From Actinostola sp. cb2023 (taxonomy: Eukaryota; Cnidaria; Anthozoa; Actiniaria; Actinostolidae): 64,000 bases of DNA. Below the pieces are notes generated by a model, which saw only the letters and a list, made by a program, of their open reading frames with translations, was not told the DNA's origin and searched no databases. A program made the position numbers and the translations under genes. The DNA is taken from positions 314,501 to 378,500 of the forward strand of contig JAUJYZ010001584.1 of assembly GCA_033675265.1 (NCBI GenBank), in the 5' to 3' direction. Shown here piece by piece: positions 34,441-45,300 of this stretch (position 1 is the stretch's first letter; every line of letters begins with the position of its first letter).

Positions 34441-34562
34441 GTGAAAGCTTGAAATCTACGCGATTTGGTACCGCCCGCTCGGGGGGCTCTCAAAGGAACA
34501 ACATTTGTTCGAAGCATCGATCCCCACCACTTTATGTATGGGAGCTTTTTTTAAATTTGATT

Positions 34563-34863
34563 TACCGTATTTCCTCGATTAAGCGCCCTGGGCGCCCTGG
34601 ATCAAGGGGGGCGCATAAACGAGGGGGGGGGGGGGGGGGGCATAATCGGGGGGGGCCGTAATAATAAAAAAAACGTGATTTGAACTCGGCCGCATAAAAG
34701 TCTTACTGCCGTAATAATAAAACGCAAGTTGTATGCCATATTCATGTAAGTCTTACTGACCCATATTCCTTAGGGGAGGGGAGGGCGGCGCTTAATTAAT
34801 CGAGGGGGGAGCGCTTATTTCAATTTTTGTGGGCAAGGGGGGCACTTAATCGAGGAAATACGT
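34563..34863. mobile_element. MITE, TACCGTATTTCCTCGATTAAG ends, with G runs
   Basis: Terminal repeats TACCGTATTTCCTCGATTAA and TTAATCGAGGAAATACG enclose G-rich text, including a run of 18 or more G near 34,623-34,640. It lies between the divergent ILF2 and antizyme genes. Confidence 0.8.
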
Positions 34864-35880
34864 TACTTCCTAATCCTTCCTTCCAGTATTCAGCCCCCCC
34901 CCATATATATGCTATGTAGGTATGTGCCCCCAAATAGGGTATGGTTTTTGAACCTCCAGATCCTAAATTGGGTACCATATTTTGCTTTTTTTATTTTGAC
35001 TAAAAATAAAGTCTACATTTACATACGTCCATTTGAACTTGAGAATGATGTCATGTTGACATCGAAACGTTTTTTTCCTATCGCTAGTCTTTATTATTAA
35101 ATTATTATTATTATTATTATTATCATTATTATATCGAATCTGAAGTCGATCCGTTAGCATCAAAATGAGCCGAGTACATCTGCCGGCAGTAAACGAAGAA
35201 TACAGTCCTCTATGGGTATTTGCGATTTCGGTATTTGCAAGTGTAACTATTAAAGTTCTTTAATAGTTCATAAATATAAATATTCAGATATAAATATAAT
35301 TTATATCTCATCCATGTTATATAGAAATTTATTATTATTATTGCATTGTTTACTGCATCTCTGCGGGCGCATCTTGCGGGACTTGCACAGCGGTGCCCAA
35401 CATAAACGTTCAGTAAGCCGGTGAGCCCCTTCACTTCTTTCGTGCTCTCGTCACTCCGTGCTTGAACTGAACGGAGCGCTAGCACGGTTGAAGCTGTTCA
35501 ACTTGTTAAATAAAGAAGAGTGCTAGCTAGTAAAATTAAAAATCCTTAAATTTTTGTCAAAAAATTTCAGAAAATAGATATATATTTTATTGGGATTCCT
35601 GTGCATTGCCTTGTCAAAACCTATCAGAAATGAAAACAATCAAAAGCGAAAAGAAAAGAGATACGAGAAAAGAAAGGGAAAAAAGAAAACGCTCCGAAAA
35701 AAAAATCGACTCCTCCTTGGTATTGGTCACGGTCCCACCCCTCCCGTAGCAAAGACGCAACAGAAAACTCGAAAACGGAAAAAGAAAAAAATGGGACGAT
35801 TCTCTCGATCGACAATAAAGAAGCTCAGCGAATCGACCTACGTAAGGCAATCTCGTCCCCATCCGGCCGCTCCCATCTCT
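34864..35880. other. Spacer upstream of antizyme
   Basis: An ATT microsatellite lies at 35,094-35,130. The text CTTCTTTCGTGCTCTCGTCAC at about 35,434 also occurs near 27,668, so it is a dispersed repeat. A purine-rich tract is at 35,630-35,800. The antizyme promoter should be in the last part, but no element stands out. Confidence 0.4.
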
Positions 35881-35984
35881 AAATTTGGATAGCCCCTGCA
35901 TTGCGCATGCGTCACCACGAATACCTTCAGCAGACCCCCAGCAAAGTTACCTTCGCTTTGTCCGATACTTCGGGCGAACATTGA

Positions 35985-38428
35985 AGTTCGCTGGTTTTGA
36001 GGATTTTTCAACCATTTCTTTTGCTACAAATCTGCCAGAGGCAGTCACTGATCAACAATTTCGCCAAAAGGCAAGAAAGAAAACCAAGATCCCAACCAAA
36101 AACTGCCGGGGAAGACTTTCAAACAACCCTGTAAGTAATTGCGATGTTGTAATAATGCATCGGCCATTTTGTTCTTGTTGTCTAAAAGTTACTGTACCGT
36201 CCTTTAATGCTTTTACTGACGTTTTTCACGACTTTTATTCCCTCTGGGATACACTTAGATTATAAACTGAATAATTACGTATTTTGAAAGCGTCACACAT
36301 ATTTTTGGTGCTCTTTGTTGTATTTTGAATTTTCAAGTTTTAGACTTATGACTTTTATATGTGTTGCTAGCGAGGTCTGTCGTTGTCGTCAGTCAAGGTG
36401 AAAAACTGCTGCTGAGTCCCAAAACAAAGCCATATTTATAAACGATTTCTAAGCCATTAATGCCAAATCACGAAGGATAACGCGTTCGTAGTTTAAATGG
36501 TACAATTTTCAAGTAATAAAGTTACATAAGCTTACACATTAAGCTTATTGGTCTCGCCATTTTGCAACAACACAACTTTGCACGCATGCATATACATGTA
36601 CATGACCTTTCTTCTTTGATACCTTTGGAAGGGCACATGTATTCTTATTTTAGTTCGAATTATTTTCCATAAGCTACTTTTCTCCGTATTTATTAGTATT
36701 GCGCAAGGTTTTTGTAAAATCCTTCCAGTTTGACCCGAGGTAAGTTTTTTGGTAGATTATACATAAAGTAAGCTTATATGTGTTCTATTATTATTATTAT
36801 ACAATACTTTCAAGAACTTGTAGGTGTATGTTTATATGTGTACCTTTAGCCAAGGAATGAACTTAACAAATTGAAGATGTTTTTTTCGTTGTCTGTACTC
36901 TTATTGACACACACTTGATGTTATAAAATGTTCAAAACTCAAGGCAAAGTTTTGGACATTTTATGACGTCAAGTGTGTCAATAAGAGTACAGACAACGAA
37001 AAAAACATCTGCAATTTGTTTTTCACAATAACAAAGTCAAAAAAACATCCAAAAACAAGGAAAAAGTTTAAAAGAAAAACTGTTTCAAGCGCGCGCTGGC
37101 TCAGTGTGCGAGCGATTCGTCATATAGTGTGTCTGAATCAGGTTTTGATTGATTAAATAGCTCTCATTGATGATGGATTTATTTATTACAATATTGCATA
37201 ACAATGGTTTGAGATGGACACAGGTTTATAAGATAGACACCTTCATTTATAATCAGGGTAGTCCAATCAGAAGTATAAAACAACTGTTATCAAATTATGG
37301 GAATATCCTAAGAACGTGCAGCCTCCCAAAATGCCTTTCTGGCCCTTATTTTTCCAAAAATATGCTCCAATCAGGGAAACGTTTATGGGAATCCTCCAAG
37401 GGCACATCCTAGATCCAACACTATGTAAGATAAATATTTGTATTGAAATTAAGCTACCATTTGCACCACCAGGGACCCAAAAATGTACCGTATCTATCAC
37501 CTGCGACAATGGCTGGAGTGGTATTCCTGACGTCCGCTTCGAGGAAGGACTATCTACAGCTGATGGTGGCGGGGGTGGAGATGATGATGAGGATAATATA
37601 TCTTTCTACACACTTTTCTTAGTGAGTAATTGACATTGTTATAATGACATGTCCAATTTCTTCATGATCCCTTGTCAACCCCTAATCTTTCTACAACCAT
37701 CTGACAATAATATACCTTATTATCCAATAGGGAAAAGATGAGAAGGATCCTGGGAAGGATCCTGAGAAGGAGTGCTCTCCATCCCCTAAAGCAGAGCTTA
37801 TTTCCTTCCGTGTGAGGACCGGTGACCATGAAGTGGCAGAATGGTGTTCAGTCCATGTTAATGGGCGTCTCTATGTTCATGTCCCTGAAGAGGAGATGTT
37901 GCCAGGAAGCAAAGAATGGTAAGCCATACTTGGCCATTGGTGTAGCCTGTGTGATGGCTCTCGAATTGATCTAATCTCAGTGACAACCAAAAACCACCAA
38001 AATATTGAGTGACCACATTAGATGTGTTTTTAACTAACATAAGAAATGATTGCTTTTCCAGCTTTGTGTCGTTGCTTGAATATGCAGAAGAAGAACTTAG
38101 TTGCACACATGTTTTTGTGTGTCTTCTCAAAGACAGACCTGACAGAGGTAAAACCTTAGATTAATAATAATAATAATACACTTTATTTATTTAACAGGGT
38201 GACTAGAGTTACACAGAGTAATTTTCATCCAGGCCCTAAATAATAAAACTAAGATTAAAAGTAATCAGACCAAAATGTCCCTTGTTTATGATTCAAGTAT
38301 TGTTTCCTCTCTTCACAGCATCTATGATGAGAACATTCATGTTCATGGGATTTGAAACTGTTATGCCAGGACACGAGATGTGCCCAGATGATCCTAAATA
38401 TGTTTTCATGGCATACACTATTGAGTAA
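35985..38428 (+). CDS. OAZ: Ornithine decarboxylase antizyme, +1 frameshift gene
   Basis: Exons: ..36,130; 37,473-37,621; 37,731-37,918; 38,062-38,147; 38,319-38,428. ORF0 ends WLEWYS then TGA (37,528-37,530). Skipping one base puts translation in the second frame, reading DVRFEEG, which stays open over four exons for 158 residues, as in other antizymes. The C-terminal domain is diagnostic: LLEYAEEELSCTHVFVCLLK, MRTFMFMGFETVMPGH and FMAYTIE at the end. Antizyme binds ornithine decarboxylase monomers, sends them to the proteasome without ubiquitin and reduces polyamine uptake; polyamines raise the frameshift, closing a feedback loop. An acidic/Gly run (GGGGGDDDED) follows the shift site. The ORF0 start is unresolved: the first exon is open from 35,985 but has no ATG after the in-frame TGA at 35,982. 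I set the left edge there only for that reason. Confidence 0.92.
36869..37018. repeat. Palindrome in antizyme intron 1
   Basis: Arms of about 65 bases containing TCGTTGTCTGTACTCTTATT and complement, loop near 36,945. Likely a MITE; no target duplication seen. Confidence 0.75.
37525..37530 (+). promoter_or_regulatory. Programmed +1 ribosomal frameshift site (TCC TGA C)
   Basis: In the ORF0 frame the codons are TGG TAT TCC TGA. Reading GAC after TCC (skipping T at 37,528) enters the antizyme frame. TCC TGA is the shift site used by most animal antizymes. The base after the stop is C, known as the weakest termination context for TGA. A stimulatory pseudoknot downstream cannot be judged by eye. 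Confidence 0.9.
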
Positions 38429-38456
38429 CAAACCTATTTGCTGTAGGTTATGTTCT

Positions 38457-38667
38457 TAGAGTCGGTTTCGTATGAGTGGGAAGTAGTTACGGTACAGTTC
38501 GTGCCGTGACCATATCGCGCCATCATCAAATAATGCCGTATCCAAGCATTCTGATTGGTTGAGCGATGATTTTGCACGCTGTGATTGGTTGAATACAATG
38601 TGTTCGATTCCGTACCATGACCGTAACTCCGTACCGTAGGTTTCCCACTCATACGAAAACGACTCTA
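38457..38667. mobile_element. MITE, TAGAGTCGGTTTCGTATGAG family
   Basis: TA-flanked, 211 bp, about 30 bases after the antizyme stop codon, so inside its 3' UTR. It is in reverse orientation to the copy at 30,276-30,489 (GGTAGTTACGGTAC words at the left here). It may add structure to the mRNA tail. Confidence 0.85.
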
Positions 38668-38887
38668 TTAGAACCACTTGTAATAAACAACATCATTGTT
38701 GAGGTTCTGAATGACCATTACTTAAATTTAATGATAATATAAATTACATTGTAAAGTCAGTATTGTGTATGTAGCATAATGTAGTGTTAGATTTCATCAT
38801 ATCTGAGTCTGTTCTAAAAAGTGTAAATATAGGAATTAGTAATTTAATTACTATAATTAATTAATTTTGTCAGTATTGTAATGTTGA

Positions 38888-39217
38888 TAGAGTGATGGCA
38901 CTTAACCCGTGAAGCAAAATCTAATAGTTGGTGACTAATAGTCCAATCAAAACAAAAGAAAACAATTCCCGATTCCCCTTATGACGTAGCGATACCACTA
39001 CTACCGGAATCCTTTTCGCGTTCTTATTCTTATTCAAATGTTTTAACTCCTATGAGAGTACCAAGGTATGGTGTGAATTAGAATAACAAAAGAAGCTAGG
39101 AAAAGGATTCTGGTAGCAGTGGTATCATTATGTCACAAGGGAAAGGTGAATTGAATTAGTGTCTAGTAATATCTACTTGGCTAATATCTGTTTCACAGGT
39201 TAAGTGCCATCACTCTA
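38888..39217. mobile_element. Palindromic MITE, TAGAGTGATGGCACTTAACC ends
   Basis: Perfect ends TAGAGTGATGGCACTTAACC and complement with TA flanks. It lies between the convergent antizyme and SECISBP2 genes. Confidence 0.8.
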
Positions 39218-39370
39218 TGACATAAAACTTATTTCTAGTGATCAGTGTAAAGTAACATTGCCACTTTTTTATTCATTTCATTAATTTTGTAAATTTAACT
39301 AGAGTATGCTGAGTAGATATTAGTAAATGTTCATTTTGATTGTCAATAGGTACAAACTGTAGTGAATAAA

Positions 39371-42300
39371 CTATAGGTCTTGAATATCTATTGTTTGATA
39401 TTTATCATCACTTTCTTTGTGGTTCTCAGTTGGACGATTCCTCTTTTCCACCATTGCCTCTTTCTTACTTTCCTCATCATCAGAACCAGAATTTGGGTCA
39501 TCCTCCTGTAAACCTTCTTTGTCTAAATTTAGGCATTCCCCTGAAGAGAACAATAAATAATATAATAAAGGTAACTACGAGAAGTACCGGTAACTGCATT
39601 TTACGAACATTGATTTACTTTATATTTCGGCTACTAACTTTAGCCATCAACTGCTAGAGTGCAATTTAGAAAAGTGTGAAATAGAACTAACTTTAAATAG
39701 TACTAAATAGTGCTATTTCTATTGTTTTCTATTGTTTCATTAGTGCTATTTAGTACTAATTAGTTATTTAGTTTTCAAGCTTTTCTAAATTGCACTCTAA
39801 TGTATCAATAGAGTGAAATTTACATGTAAAGAAACTCAAACATATAAAATATAAGCTTAGCAGCATGGATGTGTCTTGTTCATTAAGACTTGGGTATTGT
39901 TCTTTATGTATATGGTTTTCTTTTCTTGTAATAAGGCCCCCCCAACTATTAGCAGAAAACTTGCCTTTTACAAGAAAAGAGTACACAAAACACATCCATG
40001 CCACTATGCTTATTTAATTACTCGGCGGGCTGCCTGTGGCAGATGCCGAGTCTTAAAATGCAGTTTGTTGTCTGGTCAGAAATTTTAGTCCATCCTGGCC
40101 ACAGGAAGCCCAGGAAGAGTGTTCAAAATTAATGCAGTTACTTCTCGTAGTTACCTTTATTATCAATATATATGCTCGGGAATATTTAAAAAAAAAATTA
40201 TTACCATACTTGTAATGAAATAAATTGTTAATAATTATAATGAAAAGTAGTTGTGACCAGATGCATTCTACTATTTAATCCTTTCAGTTTGTTATAATCT
40301 CAGACATACCTTCAATTTGCTCCTCTGATTGTTCATCACATGACACTTTCTCTTTTTGAATTATCTCCATCAGTTCATCGTAAGCCTTTTTCCATCTGTC
40401 AGCATATATAGCTCTTGCCTTCTCTGTTAAATCCATCAATTCTTTGAACTGATCCTAGAAAACCATTGACAGCTTGAGAAAATAATGAGGGTTTATCATG
40501 TAATTTCAATAATCAGGACAAAAAATGATTATCATAGCTGGAAAGAGCTCATTGAAATTAGTAAAAATGTGAAGTTTGGAAAAGATCGATCGCTTCAGAA
40601 ATTGCGAAGATATGAATTTTCAAAAATCAACATTTTATATGAAAACCTTTGGAAATTTACACTTGGAGGCAACTCTTGCCCTTCAACAAAGGTTTTCATA
40701 CAAAATTTTGATTTTTGAAAATTCATATCTTCGCAATTTGTGAAGCGATCTTTTCCAAGCGCTAATTTCAACGAGCTCTTTCCAGCTATGATAATCATTT
40801 TTTTGTCCTACGAGTTTTGAAATTACATGATAAACCCTCATTATGTGAAAGCAGCCTAGTTCTAGGCTTTCGCCGATGAGGGAGGTTCAATGATGTCACT
40901 GGAAAGCCCCCTCTGCGCTTGCCCTCAGTCTCGCGCTCGGTTAGGAGAGAGACTGCCTGGGACTAGACTGATGTGAAAGTATATTTCAATGACACGAGAG
41001 GACACCAAAGACCTAGGGAAGTATGCTACTGGACATAAAACAATTTACCTGAGCACCATCATAGTTGAACACTCCTATGGCACTGACTGGAACTTTCTTA
41101 AATAGAATGCGACCTAGTATCTGTCTGCGCAAGGCAAATACCACAGGAACCCCATTCTGGTGGGCAATGGTTATGATGTTGTGTAGAGTATCATCAAGGC
41201 CACCTTTAGCAGGGAATGAATCAAAGTGAATAATAACAGTTGTACACTGTTAATAATGTTGTAATATAACCAAGAGTCATCACCAATAACCATGTGATCA
41301 CACCACCAAAAAACATTAATTTTTAAAATTTATCCGCCATTTTGTTTCTAAAAATAGCACAAAATGGCAGAAATTTCAAATTTCAAAAACTCGTATCTTT
41401 TGATCGAATAATAATAATAATAATAATAATAATTAATTCTCAATAAAAAAAAACCAAATAACGATATCTGAGATATTAATTCAATATCTTATATGTAGCT
41501 AATTGCATAATCGTTGTCGGGTTGAAAATCATAAATCATAGAAGCTGAGACCACAAGGATGGATGGGAAATCAGTTCATGACCCGCATTACATGCAGATA
41601 TATTCAATGTTCTCGTAGTTTTGAAGGTATATGAGCTATTTAACTAAGATCCTACAAGTCTGGATAAAAAGGTCGATGATTTGATGGTGTTATTTGAAGA
41701 GTTTTAATTTCCCAGAATTCCTTTTGGTCATAGCTTTCATGATTTTCAACCCTCGGGACAACGATTATGCAAGTATACCATATTATTATATTATAACGAT
41801 ATCTGAGATATTATATGCTATCATAAATGTATGAAAACAATGCAAAGAGGCTACGACTTAACTAGCCGAACGAATTTGAATGAACTAATTTGAATAGTTA
41901 TTCCCCTGCAGAGGGTTCCCATACACAACGATACTACTGCTTGTAGGGTAACAGGACCCAATTCAAAAATGAATAAGGCAACAGTCATTAGATCAGTTAC
42001 CAAGCTAAAAGTGTGAACATATTGGTAATTTTGCCATCATATAAGAACAACAACAATAGAAAAACTGTGATGTGAATTTTCATTGCAAGGTTTGGATTAA
42101 TGAACATTGTATTAAAATGTACCTGCACTTTTGATCCGTTCTACATTAGGTGATATAATAACAAGTTTGATCTTTTTCAGTTTCAAATGCTTGGTCACTT
42201 CCCTCAGTCCAACTACATATCTTCTTTTATTTTGACTAAAGATCAACAATATGGCAAAGTAACTTTATTAATAATAATCTTTCTTTAATTGACAGTACTG

Positions 42301-45300
42301 TTCTGGAGTACTGATTGACTGTACAACATATCACTTTCCTAAGGTGTGGTAATACGAGCAACAAAATCGTGCAACTTGTCGCGCAACATAAGTTCAGATT
42401 GTTGCATTGCAAGTTGCAGAGCAATGTATTTCTCGTATTACCATCGTTCACGCAACTTGTCGAGCAAATTAAATTTTCGGTGTTGCAGGTTCAAAACTTT
42501 GTTGCATGAAGTAGAAAGAACTTCTACTTTGTGCAACAAAGTTTTGCAACCTGCAACACAAAAATGTCTTGCGCGACAAGTTGCGCGAATGGTGGTAATA
42601 CGAGAAACATTGCTCTGCAACTTGCAATGCAACAATGTTGTGCGACAAGTTGCACGATTTTGTTGCCCGTATTACTGCACCTTAAGTATATTTTTGTATA
42701 CTGCAATACTATGTAACTATACTATGTGTATATACTATCTGGTAATAGGTTCATACGACATCTTTTGCACAAATTACAATATTAACAGTTGACATATTTC
42801 TGAAGTATATTTAAGGAAGAAGATTTATGCACAGTAGTATTTTAGTCCAGCTTGAATCAGTTGATGCGCAAGGTAAAATAAAGTATATGCCTTCATCATA
42901 CAACACATAGAACATATATTGAACATATAGATGAATAAGAATTGAACATAATTTGTAGATTATACATGTGTGGACGACCAGCTATTTGTTTGTTTATCAG
43001 TTCTAGCATGATTTCAACCAAACTTTCATCATCCCCCATACAGTAACACAGCTGGTAGACAATCTCGCCAAATATTTTATACATGTAGTCGCTATGAACA
43101 TGTCCAGCCTTCACTTTCTTTTCTGAGTGTAAGTACTATAGATTGCAACCAAGGAGAACGTAACATTGTATCACCAAAGATCAAACCCCATCTCAACACA
43201 GGAAACCAAAGATTAGTTTCACTGCTCGCTTTGCTCGCAGCAATGATATATAAATAATATACAATAGATCAATAATCAAAAACTGACTCTGTTAAAATAA
43301 TAATTCACCTTCACTGGATCTTTGTGATACTGTCTGTCTTGAAATATCACCAGTTTTTGTAACAGTTCTATTGTAGTCTTGTTGAGCTCTTTATCCATTA
43401 CATTATCACAGTATCTAGAGAGAAAAGGCATAAAGCTCTAAATTATCAATAAAGACTAGTTAGTAGGTCATTAGAGAGAGAAAAGAGTATGCATATAGAG
43501 TATCTTCTATAGAGTATGCATATAGAGTATCTTCTATAGAGTATGCATATAGAGTATCTTCTATAGAGTATGCATATATATATAGAGTATCTTCTATAGA
43601 GTATACATATAGAGTACATCTGCTATAGAGTATGCATATAGAGTATCTGCTATAGAGTATGCATATAGAGTATCTTCTATAGAGTATGCATATAGAGTAT
43701 CTTCTATAGAGTATGCAATATATAGAGTATCTTCTAGAGTATGCATATAGAGTATCTTCTATAGAGTATGCATATAAAGTATCTTCTATAGAGTATGCAT
43801 CATATAGAGTATCTTCTATAGAGTATGCATATAGAGTATCTTCTATAGAGTATGTATGCATATAGAGTATCTTCTATAGAGTATGCATATAGAGTATCTT
43901 CTATAGAGTATGCATATAGAGTATCTTCTATAGAGTATGCATATAGAGTATCTTCTATAGAGTATGAATATAGAGTATCTTCTATAGAGTATACATATAG
44001 AGTATCTTCTATAGAGTATGCATATAGAGTATCTTCTATAGAGTATGCATATAGAGTATCTTCTATAGAGTATGCATATAGAGTATCTTCTATAGAGTAT
44101 GCATATAGAGTATCTTCTATAGAGTATGCATATAGAGTATCTTCTATAGAGTATGTATGCATATAGAGTATCTTCTATAGAGTATGCATATAGAGTATCT
44201 TCTATAGAGTATGCATATAGAGTATCTTCTATAGAGTATGCATATAGAGTATCTTCTATAGAGTATGCATATAGAGTATCTTCTATAGAGTATGCATGCT
44301 CGCAGCAATAGAGTATCTTCTATAGAGTATGCATATAGAGTATCTTCTATAGAGTATGCATATAGAGTATCTTCTATAGAGTATGCATATATATATAGAG
44401 TATCTTCTATAGAGTATACATATAGAGTACATCTGCTATAGAGTATGCATATAGAGTATCTGCTATAGAGTATGCATATAGAGTATCTTCTATAGAGTAT
44501 GCATATAGAGTATCTTCTATAGAGTATGCAATATATAGAGTATCTTCTAGAGTATGCATATAGAGTATCTTCTATAGAGTATGCATATAAAGTATCTTCT
44601 ATAGAGTATGCATATAGAGTATCTTCTATAGATTATGCATATAGAGTACTTCTATAGAGTATGCATATAGAGTATCTTCTATAGAGTATGCATATAGAGT
44701 ATCTTCTATAGAGTATGCATATAGAGTATCTTCTATAGAGTATGCATATAGAGTATCTTCTATAGAGTATGTATGCATATAGAGTATCTTCTATAGAGTA
44801 TGCATATAGAGATCTTCTATAGAGTATGCATATAGAGTATCTTCTATAGAGTATGCATATAGAGTATCTTCTATAGAGTATGCATATAGAGTATCTTCTA
44901 TAGAGTATGCATATAGAGTATCTTCTATAGAGTATGCATATATAGAGTATCTTCTATAGAGTATGCATATAGAGTATCTTCTATAGAGTATGCATATAGA
45001 GTATCTTCTATAGAGTATGCATATAGAGTATCTTCTATAGAGTATACATATAGAGTATCTTCTATAGAGTATGCATATAGAGTATCTTCTATAGAGTATG
45101 CATATAGAGTATCTTCTATAGAGTATGCATATAAAGTATCTTCTATAGAGTATGCATATAGAGTATCTTCTATAGAGTATGCATATAGAGTATCTTCTAT
45201 AGAGTATGCATATAGAGTATCTTCTATAGAGTATGCATATAGAGTATCTTCTATAGAGTATGCATATAGAGTATCTTCTATAGAGTATACATATAGAGTA

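Noticed and set aside
41138..41153. ACCACAGGAACCCCATT as another copy of the CACAGG motif
   Set aside because: It lies inside a conserved SECISBP2 coding exon (VPVVFALRR region), so it is chance.
42896..43114. Minus-strand ORF (YKIFGEIVYQLCYCMGDDE) in a SECISBP2 intron
   Set aside because: It looks protein-like, but no splice borders fit the neighbouring phases, and SECISBP2 orthologues have no insertion here. I could not name a family.
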